A stretch of DNA of 49,024 nucleotides from Candidatus Roizmanbacteria bacterium RIFCSPHIGHO2_02_FULL_37_13b (GCA_001789395.1 MFZK01000019.1:1-49024), one strand, 5' to 3'; counted from the stretch's first letter, positions 32,724-41,666 are shown. Made by a program: numbers and translations. The notes: a model not told the origin generated them from the letters alone.

Positions 32724-33716
32724 ATGAGAAAAAAACTAATCTTGTTTATTATTGTAGTCTTGGTGATATTGATGATTTCTTTTAATCGTACAAAGGAGTC
32801 GCAAAAAAAATCCTCAACTCCAACTAAGAAAATTACCATATTACTTGATTGGTTCCCGAATACTAATCACACCGGCTTGTATGTGGCAGCCGTTAAGGGA
32901 TATTTTCAACGTGAAGGTCTCGAGGCGGAGATTATTCAACCCAGCGAAGGAGAAGTTTCACAGATTATAGCGTCAGGTAAGGCTGATTTTGGTATCAGTT
33001 CTCAAGAATCCGTGACCCTAGCGCGGGCTAAAGATATACCAATTGTGTCGCTTGCGGCAATCATTCAACATAATACTTCTGCTTTTGCCTCAAAAAAAGA
33101 AACGGGAATTATTAATGTTGCTGATTTTGAAGGCAAACGCTATGGCGGTTGGGGATCGCCAATTGAAGAAGCGACATTACAAGCATTGATGAAATCAGTA
33201 AATAAAGATTATTCAAAAATAAAAAATATCACCATCGGTAGCACTGATTTTTTTTCAACAATCGGTAATAAAAGTGATTTTCAATGGATTTTCTATGGCT
33301 GGGATGGTGTGGAGGCAAAACGCCGCGGGATTGACCTCAACCTTATCTGGCTCAAAGATCTTGATCCGGTACTTGATTACTATACGCCAGTCATCATAAC
33401 CAATGAAAGACATCTAAAAGACCAAAAAGAGCTTACACGTCGATTTATGAAGGCGGTATTTGACGGATACGAATATACTATAGCACATCCTAAGGAAGCT
33501 GCTGAAATATTGATAAAATCGGCGCCGGAGCTTAATAAGGATTTAGTGTATAAGAGCCAGGAATGGTTGACCGAACAATATAAAAAAGATGCAGACAAAT
33601 GGGGTATACAAAAGAAAGCCGTATGGGAGGGTTACATAAAGTGGCTTTATGATCGCAAACTTATTGAAAAAATGATTAATCCTGACAACTCTTTTACGAA
33701 TGAATTATTGCCATGA
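32724..33716 (+). CDS. ThiY/NMT1-like substrate-binding protein
   Basis: The 330-residue protein begins with a membrane anchor (KLILFIIVVLVILMISF) with no lipobox cysteine, so it is held by the uncleaved helix. KITILLDWFPNTNHTGLYVAAVKGYF is the NMT1/THI5-like signature that binds pyrimidine rings. SGKADFGISSQESVTLARA and GWGSPIEEATLQALM follow. The fold is a type II periplasmic binding protein. The stop overlaps the ATPase start by 4 nt. Confidence 0.9.
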   Translation: MRKKLILFIIVVLVILMISFNRTKESQKKSSTPTKKITILLDWFPNTNHTGLYVAAVKGYFQREGLEAEIIQPSEGEVSQIIASGKADFGISSQESVTLARAKDIPIVSLAAIIQHNTSAFASKKETGIINVADFEGKRYGGWGSPIEEATLQALMKSVNKDYSKIKNITIGSTDFFSTIGNKSDFQWIFYGWDGVEAKRRGIDLNLIWLKDLDPVLDYYTPVIITNERHLKDQKELTRRFMKAVFDGYEYTIAHPKEAAEILIKSAPELNKDLVYKSQEWLTEQYKKDADKWGIQKKAVWEGYIKWLYDRKLIEKMINPDNSFTNELLP

Positions 33717-34498
33717 AGAAAAATGAAAGCAAGCTTATTATTCGTGTTCTTTCAAAATCATTTAATACTCCCGATAATAATATTCAGGTATTAACAAATA
33801 TTAATTTGCATGTTGAAAAGGGTGAGTTGGTAGCACTTATTGGTCCATCCGGTTGCGGTAAAACTGTGTTTCTTGACTGTATTTCAGGTTTATTAACTCA
33901 TGATACTGGTGAAATATTGGTTGGTGATAACGCAATTAACAAAGGTAAACATTTCGTCTCTTATTTACTTCAAAATGATGGGCTTCTTCCTTGGCGTCGT
34001 ATTATCGATAACGTAATGTTGCCACTCGAAATAAAAGGTGTCGATAAAAAAAATGCAAAAAAAAGAGCTCAAAAACTTCTAAAACAATTCGGACTTTCTG
34101 AATTTGAGAAATATTATCCTTCGCAATTATCCGGGGGAATGATACAGCGGGCAGCGCTAGCACGGACATATCTTGTCGATAATGACATAATACTGATGGA
34201 TGAGCCGTTTAGCCGGCTAGATGCATTAACAAAACTAACCACGCAACAGTGGTTTTTATATATCTGGGAAAAATATAAAAAAACAGTACTGTTTGTAACT
34301 CACGATATTGATGAAGCCATTTTTCTTGCCGATCGAATTTATGTAATGTCCGTTCGTCCCGGTAGAATAATTGCCGAATATACGGTGTCAATACCACGAC
34401 CTCGAAAGAATGATGTTTCAACAACGTCTCAATTTATTTCTCTCAAAAAGAAACTTCTAGAAGCTCTTAAAAAAAACAGGGGATTTAATAGTGATTGA
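33713..34498 (+). CDS. Thiamine (precursor) ABC transporter ATPase, ThiZ-like
   Basis: The 261-residue ATPase belongs to the nitrate/sulfonate/taurine subfamily. Walker A is GPSGCGKT, the Q-loop LLQNDGLLPWRRIIDNVMLPLE, the signature LSGGMIQRAALARTYL, Walker B IILMDEPFSRLDAL and the H-loop FVTHDIDEAIFLADRI. The extended DEPFSRLDALTK and MSVRPGRI segments support the ThiZ/SsuB type. It is the last gene of the importer operon. Confidence 0.92.
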   Translation: MKKNESKLIIRVLSKSFNTPDNNIQVLTNINLHVEKGELVALIGPSGCGKTVFLDCISGLLTHDTGEILVGDNAINKGKHFVSYLLQNDGLLPWRRIIDNVMLPLEIKGVDKKNAKKRAQKLLKQFGLSEFEKYYPSQLSGGMIQRAALARTYLVDNDIILMDEPFSRLDALTKLTTQQWFLYIWEKYKKTVLFVTHDIDEAIFLADRIYVMSVRPGRIIAEYTVSIPRPRKNDVSTTSQFISLKKKLLEALKKNRGFNSD

Positions 34499-34559
34499 CT
34501 TCTATTATTTCATGCGTTATATTTATCACTTAATTTTATAAGTATTTTCATAAAAAAAT

Positions 34560-35039
34560 ATGAATAATAAAATAATGATCGGGATAGTTGGATTGGTTTT
34601 ATTAATAGTTGTTGGAGGATTTGCATACATGAGTTCTAAGGGTAGCCAATCGGTAGAGGAAACAATTATAGAGCAACCTGTGGAGGACGCCGCGACAAAT
34701 GAAACAAATACATTGCCTGACGAATCGACGCCTCAAGTAGAAGTGACAAATCCGGTGGATCAGGCGGTCAAAGAATTCACGGTTGATGGATCTAATTTTA
34801 AATTTTCCGTCACTGAAATGAATGTTAAAAAAGGCGATACTGTAAAGGTTATTTTTAATAATACTGAAGGTATGCATGATTTTGTCATTGATGAATTTAA
34901 TGCAAAGACCAAGCAGCTAAAGACAGGGGAATCAGAGGCAATTACCTTTGTTGTTAATCAGACCGGAACATTTGAATACTATTGTAGCGTCGGAAAACAC
35001 AGACAAATGGGAATGGTAGGCAAATTGATTGTAGAATAA
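34560..35039 (+). CDS. Cupredoxin-domain protein, membrane-anchored
   Basis: The 159-residue protein has an N-terminal helix (MIGIVGLVLLIVVGGFAYM), a Thr/Glu/Pro-rich linker and a plastocyanin/azurin-like domain. The type-1 copper ligands are all present: His in NNTEGMHDFVI, then Cys, His and Met in YYCSVGKHRQMGM. It should bind one copper and could carry electrons or hold copper at the cell surface. No partner oxidase is in this window. It lies 61 nt after the thiamine importer. Confidence 0.85.
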   Translation: MNNKIMIGIVGLVLLIVVGGFAYMSSKGSQSVEETIIEQPVEDAATNETNTLPDESTPQVEVTNPVDQAVKEFTVDGSNFKFSVTEMNVKKGDTVKVIFNNTEGMHDFVIDEFNAKTKQLKTGESEAITFVVNQTGTFEYYCSVGKHRQMGMVGKLIVE

Positions 35040-35103
35040 AAAAATACCTTCTTTTAACATGATTTGACTTTCTAGTGATAAGAGTAATATTATTATAATA
35101 TCT

Positions 35104-35601
35104 ATGGTAGATATTGGTGAAGGTAATCCGCCGCCAGCTACAAGAACAGCGTTACGTCAACCGTCGACAATGTCAAACGGTCATCCTCCTCAGGAGGGAA
35201 TTAATGGTGGATTGGTAGAAGAAAGATTTATGGATCTTGGTGAAAGGATAATTCATGGTGGTGTTTCGTTAAATAAGGATATAGTAGAAAGTTACGCAGT
35301 AGATGGTAAAGCGTTTTATGGTGATCTAGTTGAGAAAGGTAAACAATTTCTAGGGGGAGGAAATGGTCAAGCTGGCTCAATTGCACGTCTAAGGCATTCT
35401 CTATTTGAATCTGCAACTTCATCATCCGATGGTATGGCAGCTTTATGTCGTGATTTAGCTAACGAAGCAAAAGTAGAGATGAGAGCGGCGCAGAATAATC
35501 CCGCTGGAGGTGTAGACCCAAAGGTTTTAGAAGCGCGAGCTGTGGAATTGGAGGCATTGGCTAAACTATACGCCGATGAGTCTAAAACTGAAACATCATA
35601 A
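35104..35601 (+). CDS. Hypothetical protein, 165 aa
   Basis: I do not recognise this protein. It has a proline-rich polar start (GEGNPPPATRTALRQPST), then a mostly helical body (ERFMDLGERIIHGG; LCRDLANEAKVEMRAAQNN; LEARAVELEALAKLYADE). There is no signal peptide or membrane helix. TATAAT ends 4 nt before the ATG, so the mRNA is probably leaderless. Codon pattern and ORF length make it a likely real gene. Confidence 0.6.
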   Translation: MVDIGEGNPPPATRTALRQPSTMSNGHPPQEGINGGLVEERFMDLGERIIHGGVSLNKDIVESYAVDGKAFYGDLVEKGKQFLGGGNGQAGSIARLRHSLFESATSSSDGMAALCRDLANEAKVEMRAAQNNPAGGVDPKVLEARAVELEALAKLYADESKTETS

Positions 35602-35687
35602 AAAACCTATAAAATTATCCTAACCACATCTTTCTTTGTTTATCATTTATGCCGTCTTCAAATGATATTGAAAAGACAAAGTTGATT

Positions 35688-36458
35688 TTAGAACCTAATT
35701 AAATTTGGAAGCTCAGCGATGGAGTCAATAATATAATCAGCCTCTTTAGTTGTCTTTTTTTCAAAATTTGATACCCCGGTTTTAACCAAAATAGAGATTA
35801 AACCAAGTTTCTTTGCCGGCAAAATCTCTTTTTCGATAGAATCGCCGATGACAGCGATGTTTTTCTTATTAATATTAAATTTGGCACAAGCGAGTTTAAA
35901 TGCATTGACAGATGGTTTGCCAATTATGATAGCTGATTTACCACTGGCTTTTTCAAATAGGGCGGTCCATGACCCTACGTTTAATATCGGCCCTTTCTCT
36001 GTCAAATCATAAGGATCGTTCTGCATAGCGATAAGTTTCGCACCTTTATAAAGACAACGAAGTGCTTTATTTAAAACATCGAGATTTATTTCATTGCCAA
36101 AATCTCCAAGAACAACAAAATCGGGATGATCATCATTTCTTTCAATCCCGTCAAATTCCGACATGGCAGATTTCTCAACCAAAATAAGACTTTTATTATT
36201 GGTTCGTTGTCTAAGATAGTCACCAGTCAAAGACGATGCCGTTAAAATATCATTTTTATCAACTTTAACACTCAGTGTCCGGTTAATTTTTTTAGCCATA
36301 TTTTCTCTTGATAAAAGAGTGGTATTAGTAAGCATGACAAATGGAAATTTATTTTTTTGAAGTAGTTGGATAGTCTTTGTAGCGCCAGGAATCGGTTTGG
36401 ATCCTAAGATTAAAACCCCATCTATATCAAAAATGATTGCCTTAATAGTCTTTTTCAT
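35688..36458 (-). CDS. HAD-IIA phosphatase (NagD-like)
   Basis: The 256-residue protein carries the HAD motifs: AIIFDIDGVLILGSKPIPGA (motif I, DxD), VMLTNTT (motif II), Lys in IIGKPSVNAFKLA (motif III), and IAVIGDSIEKEI (motif IV). The cap lies between motifs II and III, as in NagD/4-nitrophenyl phosphatase enzymes. Such enzymes clear phosphorylated metabolites, for example sugar phosphates or glycerol phosphate. The substrate is unknown. Confidence 0.88.
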   Translation of the reverse strand: MKKTIKAIIFDIDGVLILGSKPIPGATKTIQLLQKNKFPFVMLTNTTLLSRENMAKKINRTLSVKVDKNDILTASSLTGDYLRQRTNNKSLILVEKSAMSEFDGIERNDDHPDFVVLGDFGNEINLDVLNKALRCLYKGAKLIAMQNDPYDLTEKGPILNVGSWTALFEKASGKSAIIIGKPSVNAFKLACAKFNINKKNIAVIGDSIEKEILPAKKLGLISILVKTGVSNFEKKTTKEADYIIDSIAELPNLIRF

Positions 36459-36491
36459 TGTAGAGATATTATAGAATAAAAAAATGATTTG

Positions 36492-36519
36492 TTGTAATTC
36501 TAAGGTTTAGGCGTATAAT
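36492..36519 (+). promoter_or_regulatory. Promoter of the cDPGS-like gene
   Basis: TTGTAA (36492-36497), 16 nt, then TATAAT (36514-36519), about 39 nt before the ATG at 36559. Confidence 0.55.
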
Positions 36520-36558
36520 AAATCTTATTATAAGTCGTTAATAAAAAATAATCCTGAT

Positions 36559-37875
36559 ATGAAAAAGAAAAATGTAATCATAATGGGTGCTGCTGGAAGG
36601 GATTTTCATAATTTTAATACTTTTTTCAGGGGTAATAAGAATTACAATGTTGTTGCTTTTACTGCATTTCAAATTCCAAATATCGAGGATCGAAGATATC
36701 CCAAAGAGTTAGCGGGTAAATTATATCCAAAGGGTATCAATATTTATCCTGAATCAGAACTCCCTAAACTTATTACAAAATTTAATGTTGATGTTGTAGT
36801 TTTTTCATATTCAGATGTATATCACAAAAATGTTATGCATAAATCTTCAATTGTAAATGCATCGGGACCTGATTTTTGGCTTCTTGGGCCAAAATCTACA
36901 ATGATAAAATCAAAAAAACCTGTCATCTCAGTATGTGCTGTCAGAACGGGTTGTGGGAAGAGTCAGACGTCAAGAAAAATAGCACAATATTTTAAAAAGA
37001 AAGGGAAACGAGTATCAATCATTCGTCATCCAATGCCGTATGGTGTTTTAAAAGAACAGATTTGGCAACGGTTTGCAACTTATGAAGATTTTGTTAAACA
37101 TAAGTGCACAATTGAGGAATTGGAGGAATATGAACCAGTTGTCGAGATGGGAATGGTGATTTGGTCAGGAGTTGATTATGGAGAAATTTTAAGAAGAGCT
37201 GAAAAGCAGGCTGATGTGATTTTGTGGGATGGTGGAAATAATGATTTTTCTTTTTATAAAACAGATTTAAATATCGTTGTTGTTGATCCGCATCGACCTG
37301 GTCATGAGTTGAAGTATTATCCGGGAGAAACAAACTTCCGTATGGCTGATGTTATAGTAATAAATAAAATGAATACGGCTACAAAACAAGGGATAGAAAT
37401 TGTTAAAGCCAATATAAAAGCAATTAATCCAAAAGCAATTGTTATTGAAGGGGATTCGATTGTCACTACAGATAAACCGGATCTAATAAAGGGGAAAAAG
37501 GTTGTGGTTGTTGAGGATGGTCCAACATTAACACATGGAGAAATGACATATGGAGCAGGTATGGTAGCCGCAAAGAAATATAAAGCAAAGACAATTGTTG
37601 ATCCACGCCCATATGCAGTTGGTTCAATTGCAGAGACGTTTAAGAAATATTCTCACATGACTCAAATTTTACCGGCAATGGGATATGGTAAGAAACAAAT
37701 GCACGATCTTGAAAAAACAATTAATGCAATTCCTTGTGATACAGTGGTAGTTGGAACACCTATCGATTTATCGCGATGGATTAATATTAAGAAACCGTCG
37801 ACAAGAGTTCATTATGAACTACAGGAGCGCGGTACCAACAATCTAAACAAGATATTGTCCAAAATTAAAGTCTAA
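36559..37875 (+). CDS. Cyclic 2,3-diphosphoglycerate synthetase-like P-loop protein
   Basis: The 438-residue protein starts with a Rossmann-like half (VIIMGAAGRDFHNFNTFFRG) and then has a P-loop (VCAVRTGCGKSQTSRKIA) with IIRHPMPYGVLKEQ and VILWDGGNNDFSF following, and late VVVEDGPTLTHGEMTYGAG. This matches the cpgs family, first known from thermophilic methanogens, where it makes cyclic 2,3-diphosphoglycerate from 2,3-diphosphoglycerate and ATP. Homologues in bacteria are common in genome annotation, but their role is not settled. The activity here is inferred from family likeness only. No related metabolic gene is adjacent. Confidence 0.75.
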   Translation: MKKKNVIIMGAAGRDFHNFNTFFRGNKNYNVVAFTAFQIPNIEDRRYPKELAGKLYPKGINIYPESELPKLITKFNVDVVVFSYSDVYHKNVMHKSSIVNASGPDFWLLGPKSTMIKSKKPVISVCAVRTGCGKSQTSRKIAQYFKKKGKRVSIIRHPMPYGVLKEQIWQRFATYEDFVKHKCTIEELEEYEPVVEMGMVIWSGVDYGEILRRAEKQADVILWDGGNNDFSFYKTDLNIVVVDPHRPGHELKYYPGETNFRMADVIVINKMNTATKQGIEIVKANIKAINPKAIVIEGDSIVTTDKPDLIKGKKVVVVEDGPTLTHGEMTYGAGMVAAKKYKAKTIVDPRPYAVGSIAETFKKYSHMTQILPAMGYGKKQMHDLEKTINAIPCDTVVVGTPIDLSRWINIKKPSTRVHYELQERGTNNLNKILSKIKV

Positions 37876-37891
37876 TTAAATTAAATTAGCT

Positions 37892-38548
37892 TCATTTCAA
37901 CTGATTTTGATAATCCTGATAATTTGGTATCTGATTTTGCAAGTTTGTTCCATTTTGATTTGGTATAAGATTTGAATAAAAGGAAGCTAGAATTTTAGCA
38001 AATAAGACACCTGTCAGAACCATATTTATTAAAAATGAGATGATCAAAGAAATTATAGCTTGAACTGTTGAGAGTTTAGCCATTTCTCGCACGGCTATCA
38101 CCGTTAATACTAATCCATAAAGTACAATAATTAAGCCTATAATCGGAATCCAACCTAGGAGTGATACAGATGCTAATGATGATAGAACTGCTAAAACAGC
38201 ATTGAAGCTACTTTTTGATTTGAAAACATATTTTACAACCGCATAGATCACGAAAGCATTAACAAAAAATAAGACAATGGCAATGACAAAGGCCACAATG
38301 AAATAAGTCAATCCAAATGACGAGGTTGCCATATTGCGCATAGCTTGAGGCAAAAAACTAAATATTGAAAGAGATGACAAAAGAAAACCCATAATTTGCG
38401 CAAAAGCATAACAGATAAGTGCAAAAACTAATGAATCGGCAACAGGAACCTTTTCCCAACTAACCGTTTGGAAAAATTTAACTGGTGAAAGCAGCACACC
38501 TTTGACTGTTGAAACAAAGGTGTTTACTGGCGATTTAAGACTGAACAT
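37892..38548 (-). CDS. Yip1-like polytopic membrane protein
   Basis: The 218-residue protein has about five hydrophobic helices. The start (VKGVLLSPVKFFQTVSWEKVPVADSLVFALICYA) fits the Yip1/YIF1-type domain, in which a PxxFF motif precedes the first helix. A C-terminal Asn/Gln-rich tail (NLIPNQNGTNLQNQIPNYQD) is cytosolic or surface-exposed. The function of bacterial members is unknown. Confidence 0.65.
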   Translation of the reverse strand: MFSLKSPVNTFVSTVKGVLLSPVKFFQTVSWEKVPVADSLVFALICYAFAQIMGFLLSSLSIFSFLPQAMRNMATSSFGLTYFIVAFVIAIVLFFVNAFVIYAVVKYVFKSKSSFNAVLAVLSSLASVSLLGWIPIIGLIIVLYGLVLTVIAVREMAKLSTVQAIISLIISFLINMVLTGVLFAKILASFYSNLIPNQNGTNLQNQIPNYQDYQNQLK

Positions 38549-38637
38549 AATATTGTAAAATTGTTAATAATTTAAGTATATACAAATGGCGAAATAAAAA
38601 ACAATACTTAAAATACAACGAACTCAGAGTGACATAT

Positions 38638-39144
38638 TTACCTTACCGTCTCACATCTACCACTCGGTAAACAGGGGAACGGCGGACAACTTTGTAGCCG
38701 GCCATTACAACGACTAGGGTTGGTCAATTTAGGGCAAAGAGTACATACAAGGCTACATCCAATATTCCATCCTCCACAAGGGCACGGGATCTTTGTCGGT
38801 CTTGGTGGTTTCGTTGGTTCAAGCTTCTCTGTCGGTTTAATTACCTCTGTTGGAATGACTACTGTCGGATTTATGGTTATGGTAGGTAGTGTCACCGTTG
38901 GTTCAGCTATTGTTGGTGCTAGTGTAGGGGTGATGGCGGGACATTCTCTTAGTGAGTCAAATCCGCCTTGAACATGAGCCATATGGCCTTGGATCAAACC
39001 ATCATCATCGGTACATATAGTTACAGGATTATGTACAATGTTATGGCAGAAACAAATAGCTTCATGTTCTTCGGTTTGAGCATTAACAAAGGAAAAATAA
39101 GAAGCTGCAAGAACCAATGCGAAAAAAAGTATTATTTTTTTCAT
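38638..39144 (-). CDS. Secreted Cys-rich protein with Pro/Thr linker
   Basis: The 168-residue protein has a signal peptide (MKKIILFFALVLAASYFSF, cleavage after VNA), a short His/Cys part (EAICFCHNIVHNPVTICTDD), a Pro/Thr-rich spacer (VTLPTITINPTVVIPTEVI and on to KPPRPTKIP) and a C-terminal Cys-rich knot (CPCGGWNIGCSLVCTLCPK). Such layouts are common in surface proteins, and disulfides are likely. The ribosome binding site AAGGAGGTGAT (39159-39149, minus strand) is unusually strong for this window. Confidence 0.65.
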   Translation of the reverse strand: MKKIILFFALVLAASYFSFVNAQTEEHEAICFCHNIVHNPVTICTDDDGLIQGHMAHVQGGFDSLRECPAITPTLAPTIAEPTVTLPTITINPTVVIPTEVIKPTEKLEPTKPPRPTKIPCPCGGWNIGCSLVCTLCPKLTNPSRCNGRLQSCPPFPCLPSGRCETVR

Positions 39145-39262
39145 AAAATCACCTCCTTATCTTAAGAGATAAATGATATTTGACCTAGATTGAAGTTGCA
39201 ATATGGCATAACTATATATAAGCAGAACGTAGTATACTTTTTTATAAGTAGAGGTGAGAATT

Positions 39263-39571
39263 ATGAAAGGATTCGTAGAATTTATCAGAGAACAAGGTGT
39301 TATGGGATTAGCCGTAGGTTTTATTCTAGGAGGTGCGGTATCTAAATTAGTAGCTTCATTAGTCAAAGATATAATAAACCCGATTTTGGGTATAATTTTA
39401 GGAGCAGCAGGTGATCTGAGTAACTCATATTTAGCCATAGGTACTGCTAAAATTATGTGGGGAAGTTTTATTAATACAATAATAGATTTTTTGGTTATTG
39501 CCTTAGTGGTTTATTATGGGGTTAAATTGTTACGACTGGATAAGCTTGATAAGAAAAAAACAAACAATTAG
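39263..39571 (+). CDS. mscL: Large-conductance mechanosensitive channel MscL
   Basis: The start was set at the ATG at 39263, where GAGGTGAG gives a good ribosome binding site; a GTG at 39254 lies inside that site. The 102-residue protein has the MscL N-terminal helix and pore helix (FVEFIREQGVMGLAVGFILGGAVSKLVASLVKDIINPILG), a reduced periplasmic loop, helix 2 (INTIIDFLVIALVVYYGVKLL) and a basic C-terminal helix cut short. It is a pentameric emergency valve under hypo-osmotic shock. A TATACT box lies at 39233-39238. Confidence 0.93.
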   Translation: MKGFVEFIREQGVMGLAVGFILGGAVSKLVASLVKDIINPILGIILGAAGDLSNSYLAIGTAKIMWGSFINTIIDFLVIALVVYYGVKLLRLDKLDKKKTNN

Positions 39572-39621
39572 TTAGATTATTGATTTCTTTAATTAAATAT
39601 AATAGTGTTAATTTATCATCA

Positions 39622-41052
39622 ATGGAAGGTGTTAAAGAATTACCGGACTCATCATTAAAAAACAGACTCGTGATTTCTTCAATAGCTGTAGCGATGCTGT
39701 TTTTCAGTATTAGTTTAATCTATCTATCAAGACAATTTGTAGGAAATTCAACCCTAAGTTTACTACCAAAGGCTGAAGAGGCGGGCGGTGGTTATACCAG
39801 ACCTAAAAATTGTGATCTTTGTGATAAAGTAATTGATCCTAGCAGTGAAACTAATGGTGTCGAAAAATGCATGAGGCGAATTCAAGAGCTCAGACAAGAA
39901 AAAAATTCCTTTATGAATCTTAGACCAAGATTTTCTTATCGAATCACATGGAATAATTTTTCTTGGGATGATTATCGCTCAGCCCGACAGCAATATTCGA
40001 CACAACTTAATCTCTGGTATGCTCAATATGGAGATCGTTATGAAAGTAATTCTCAAGAATTGATCAGAATTTCAAGGGAATGTAATAATTATTGTGACTT
40101 TGCTGCGCCGAAACGAATATTAAATAGTAGTGACATAACAGCATATCACTCGATGTGTATAGTACCATCATCAACGCCCACACCGACTCAACAAGTGATT
40201 ACACCTTTAATTTCAACGCCGACGACGCTACCAACAATCAATTTTAATCGGGAAATATGCGATATAGATAAAAACGGAATTCATAATATGGCGGATATGC
40301 AAAAACTTAACGAATATATATTTGTCAATCAATGCAAGTTCGCTGATATAAATGGTGATAGAGTAGTTGATGCAGGTGATGTCTCAAGCAAGACGCTTTG
40401 TAATAGTGATCAGAACAGTTTTCCGGGATGTGTATATATTGCTAATTTACATCCTTCATTTATAACCGATTGTATCTTTTCATCTGAGAGGACTAATGTT
40501 GAAACATCATTAAAATCCATCTTCGGATCTAATCCACATCGTCCTCCCGATTGTAATAATGATCTGAAAGTTGATGCGGGGGATATTTCTGCACTTAATA
40601 TAATTATATCTACATCAGGTGTATCGCCAACACCTACAAACGCACCGACAGTATCTCCTACCTTTAATACGCAAGCATGCAATGTTGATAAATCAACCGA
40701 AGGAATAACGAGGGAAGATATCGATAAAATTACCTCTTACATCTTTCTTTCCAATTGCAAATATGCTGATATTAATGGAGATAGGGTTATCGATGCCGGT
40801 GATCTTTCTGCAAAACCATTGTGTGCTTCCGATCTTTCTGGGTCGCTCAATTGTATATTTAGCGCTAATTTTACCTCCTCCGATATAACCAACTGTATTT
40901 TTTCAACAGAGAATCCATCACTTGGACAATCTCTTCAAAATATATTCGGTAGCAATCCTAATGTTCCACCGGATTGTAATGGTGATGGACAAGTCAATGC
41001 AGGAGATCTTTCAGCAGCAAATATCATAAGTCATTCGGCAACGACTCAATAA
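39622..41052 (+). CDS. Membrane-anchored protein with four dockerin-like (EF-hand) repeats
   Basis: From the ATG at 39622 the product is 476 residues; the in-frame TTG at 39580 lies before the TATAAT box at 39598-39603. An N-terminal anchor (LVISSIAVAMLFFSISLIYL) precedes a Cys-containing region and Thr/Pro linkers. Four calcium-loop repeats, two per block, follow: DINGDRVVDAGDVSS, DCNNDLKVDAGDISA, DINGDRVIDAGDLSA and DCNGDGQVNAGDLSA (near residues 241, 309, 383 and 451). The two blocks look like an internal duplication. They are dockerin type I-like, but no cohesin is in the window. Surface location is likely. Confidence 0.75.
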   Translation: MEGVKELPDSSLKNRLVISSIAVAMLFFSISLIYLSRQFVGNSTLSLLPKAEEAGGGYTRPKNCDLCDKVIDPSSETNGVEKCMRRIQELRQEKNSFMNLRPRFSYRITWNNFSWDDYRSARQQYSTQLNLWYAQYGDRYESNSQELIRISRECNNYCDFAAPKRILNSSDITAYHSMCIVPSSTPTPTQQVITPLISTPTTLPTINFNREICDIDKNGIHNMADMQKLNEYIFVNQCKFADINGDRVVDAGDVSSKTLCNSDQNSFPGCVYIANLHPSFITDCIFSSERTNVETSLKSIFGSNPHRPPDCNNDLKVDAGDISALNIIISTSGVSPTPTNAPTVSPTFNTQACNVDKSTEGITREDIDKITSYIFLSNCKYADINGDRVIDAGDLSAKPLCASDLSGSLNCIFSANFTSSDITNCIFSTENPSLGQSLQNIFGSNPNVPPDCNGDGQVNAGDLSAANIISHSATTQ

Positions 41053-41054
41053 AC

Positions 41055-41621
41055 TTATTTATTTACCCGTTCGACATATTCACCTGTCTCTGGATTAACA
41101 GCGATAATATCGCCATTTTTTATAAACAATGGTGTTAAAATAGTAATACCAGTTTCCAAAACTACTTGTTTTTTAGCATATGTTGCTGTGTCACCTTTTA
41201 AAGCATCATCAGCTTGTATTACTTTAAGCTTTACACTTTGTGGTGGTCTAATCGCCAGACATTCTCCTTGATAGATTAGACAGTGAATAATATCTCCTTC
41301 CTTTAAGTAATTTCCTGTCGATCCAACAATGCCTTTTAAAATACTCTGTTGTTCAAATGTAATTTGGTCCATAAATACATATGATTCACCGGACTTATAT
41401 AAGAATTGCATTTTTATAGTTTCAACATCTAAAATATCTGTCATATCAGCTGTTCGGAAGCTGATATCGAGAGAATTCCCCGTTTTTATATTTTTAGTTT
41501 TAAGTCGACAAGTGGCTGAGCCACGACCTCTGAAGTTGTGTTCAAATTTAAGAACTTGGAGTATTTCATCGTTCTGTTTTATAAAATCTCCTTTTTTTAG
41601 ACTTCCGGCATCAATTTTCAT
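41055..41621 (-). CDS. efp: Elongation factor P
   Basis: The 188-residue protein has the three-domain EF-P build: KOW-like domain I, then two OB domains, ending in NGDIIAVNPETGEYVERV, the usual C-terminus. It rescues ribosomes stalled at polyproline. The tip loop, normally P-G-K-G, reads FRGRGSAT with Arg at position 33, not Lys. No modification enzyme is in the window. It is encoded after dnaJ, with a TATAAT-like box (minus strand, 41655-41650) 28 nt before its ATG, so it may have its own promoter. Confidence 0.93.
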   Translation of the reverse strand: MKIDAGSLKKGDFIKQNDEILQVLKFEHNFRGRGSATCRLKTKNIKTGNSLDISFRTADMTDILDVETIKMQFLYKSGESYVFMDQITFEQQSILKGIVGSTGNYLKEGDIIHCLIYQGECLAIRPPQSVKLKVIQADDALKGDTATYAKKQVVLETGITILTPLFIKNGDIIAVNPETGEYVERVNK

Positions 41622-41666
41622 AAATTACAGAATAACATTTAAAAATCATATTATATACGAGAAGAA

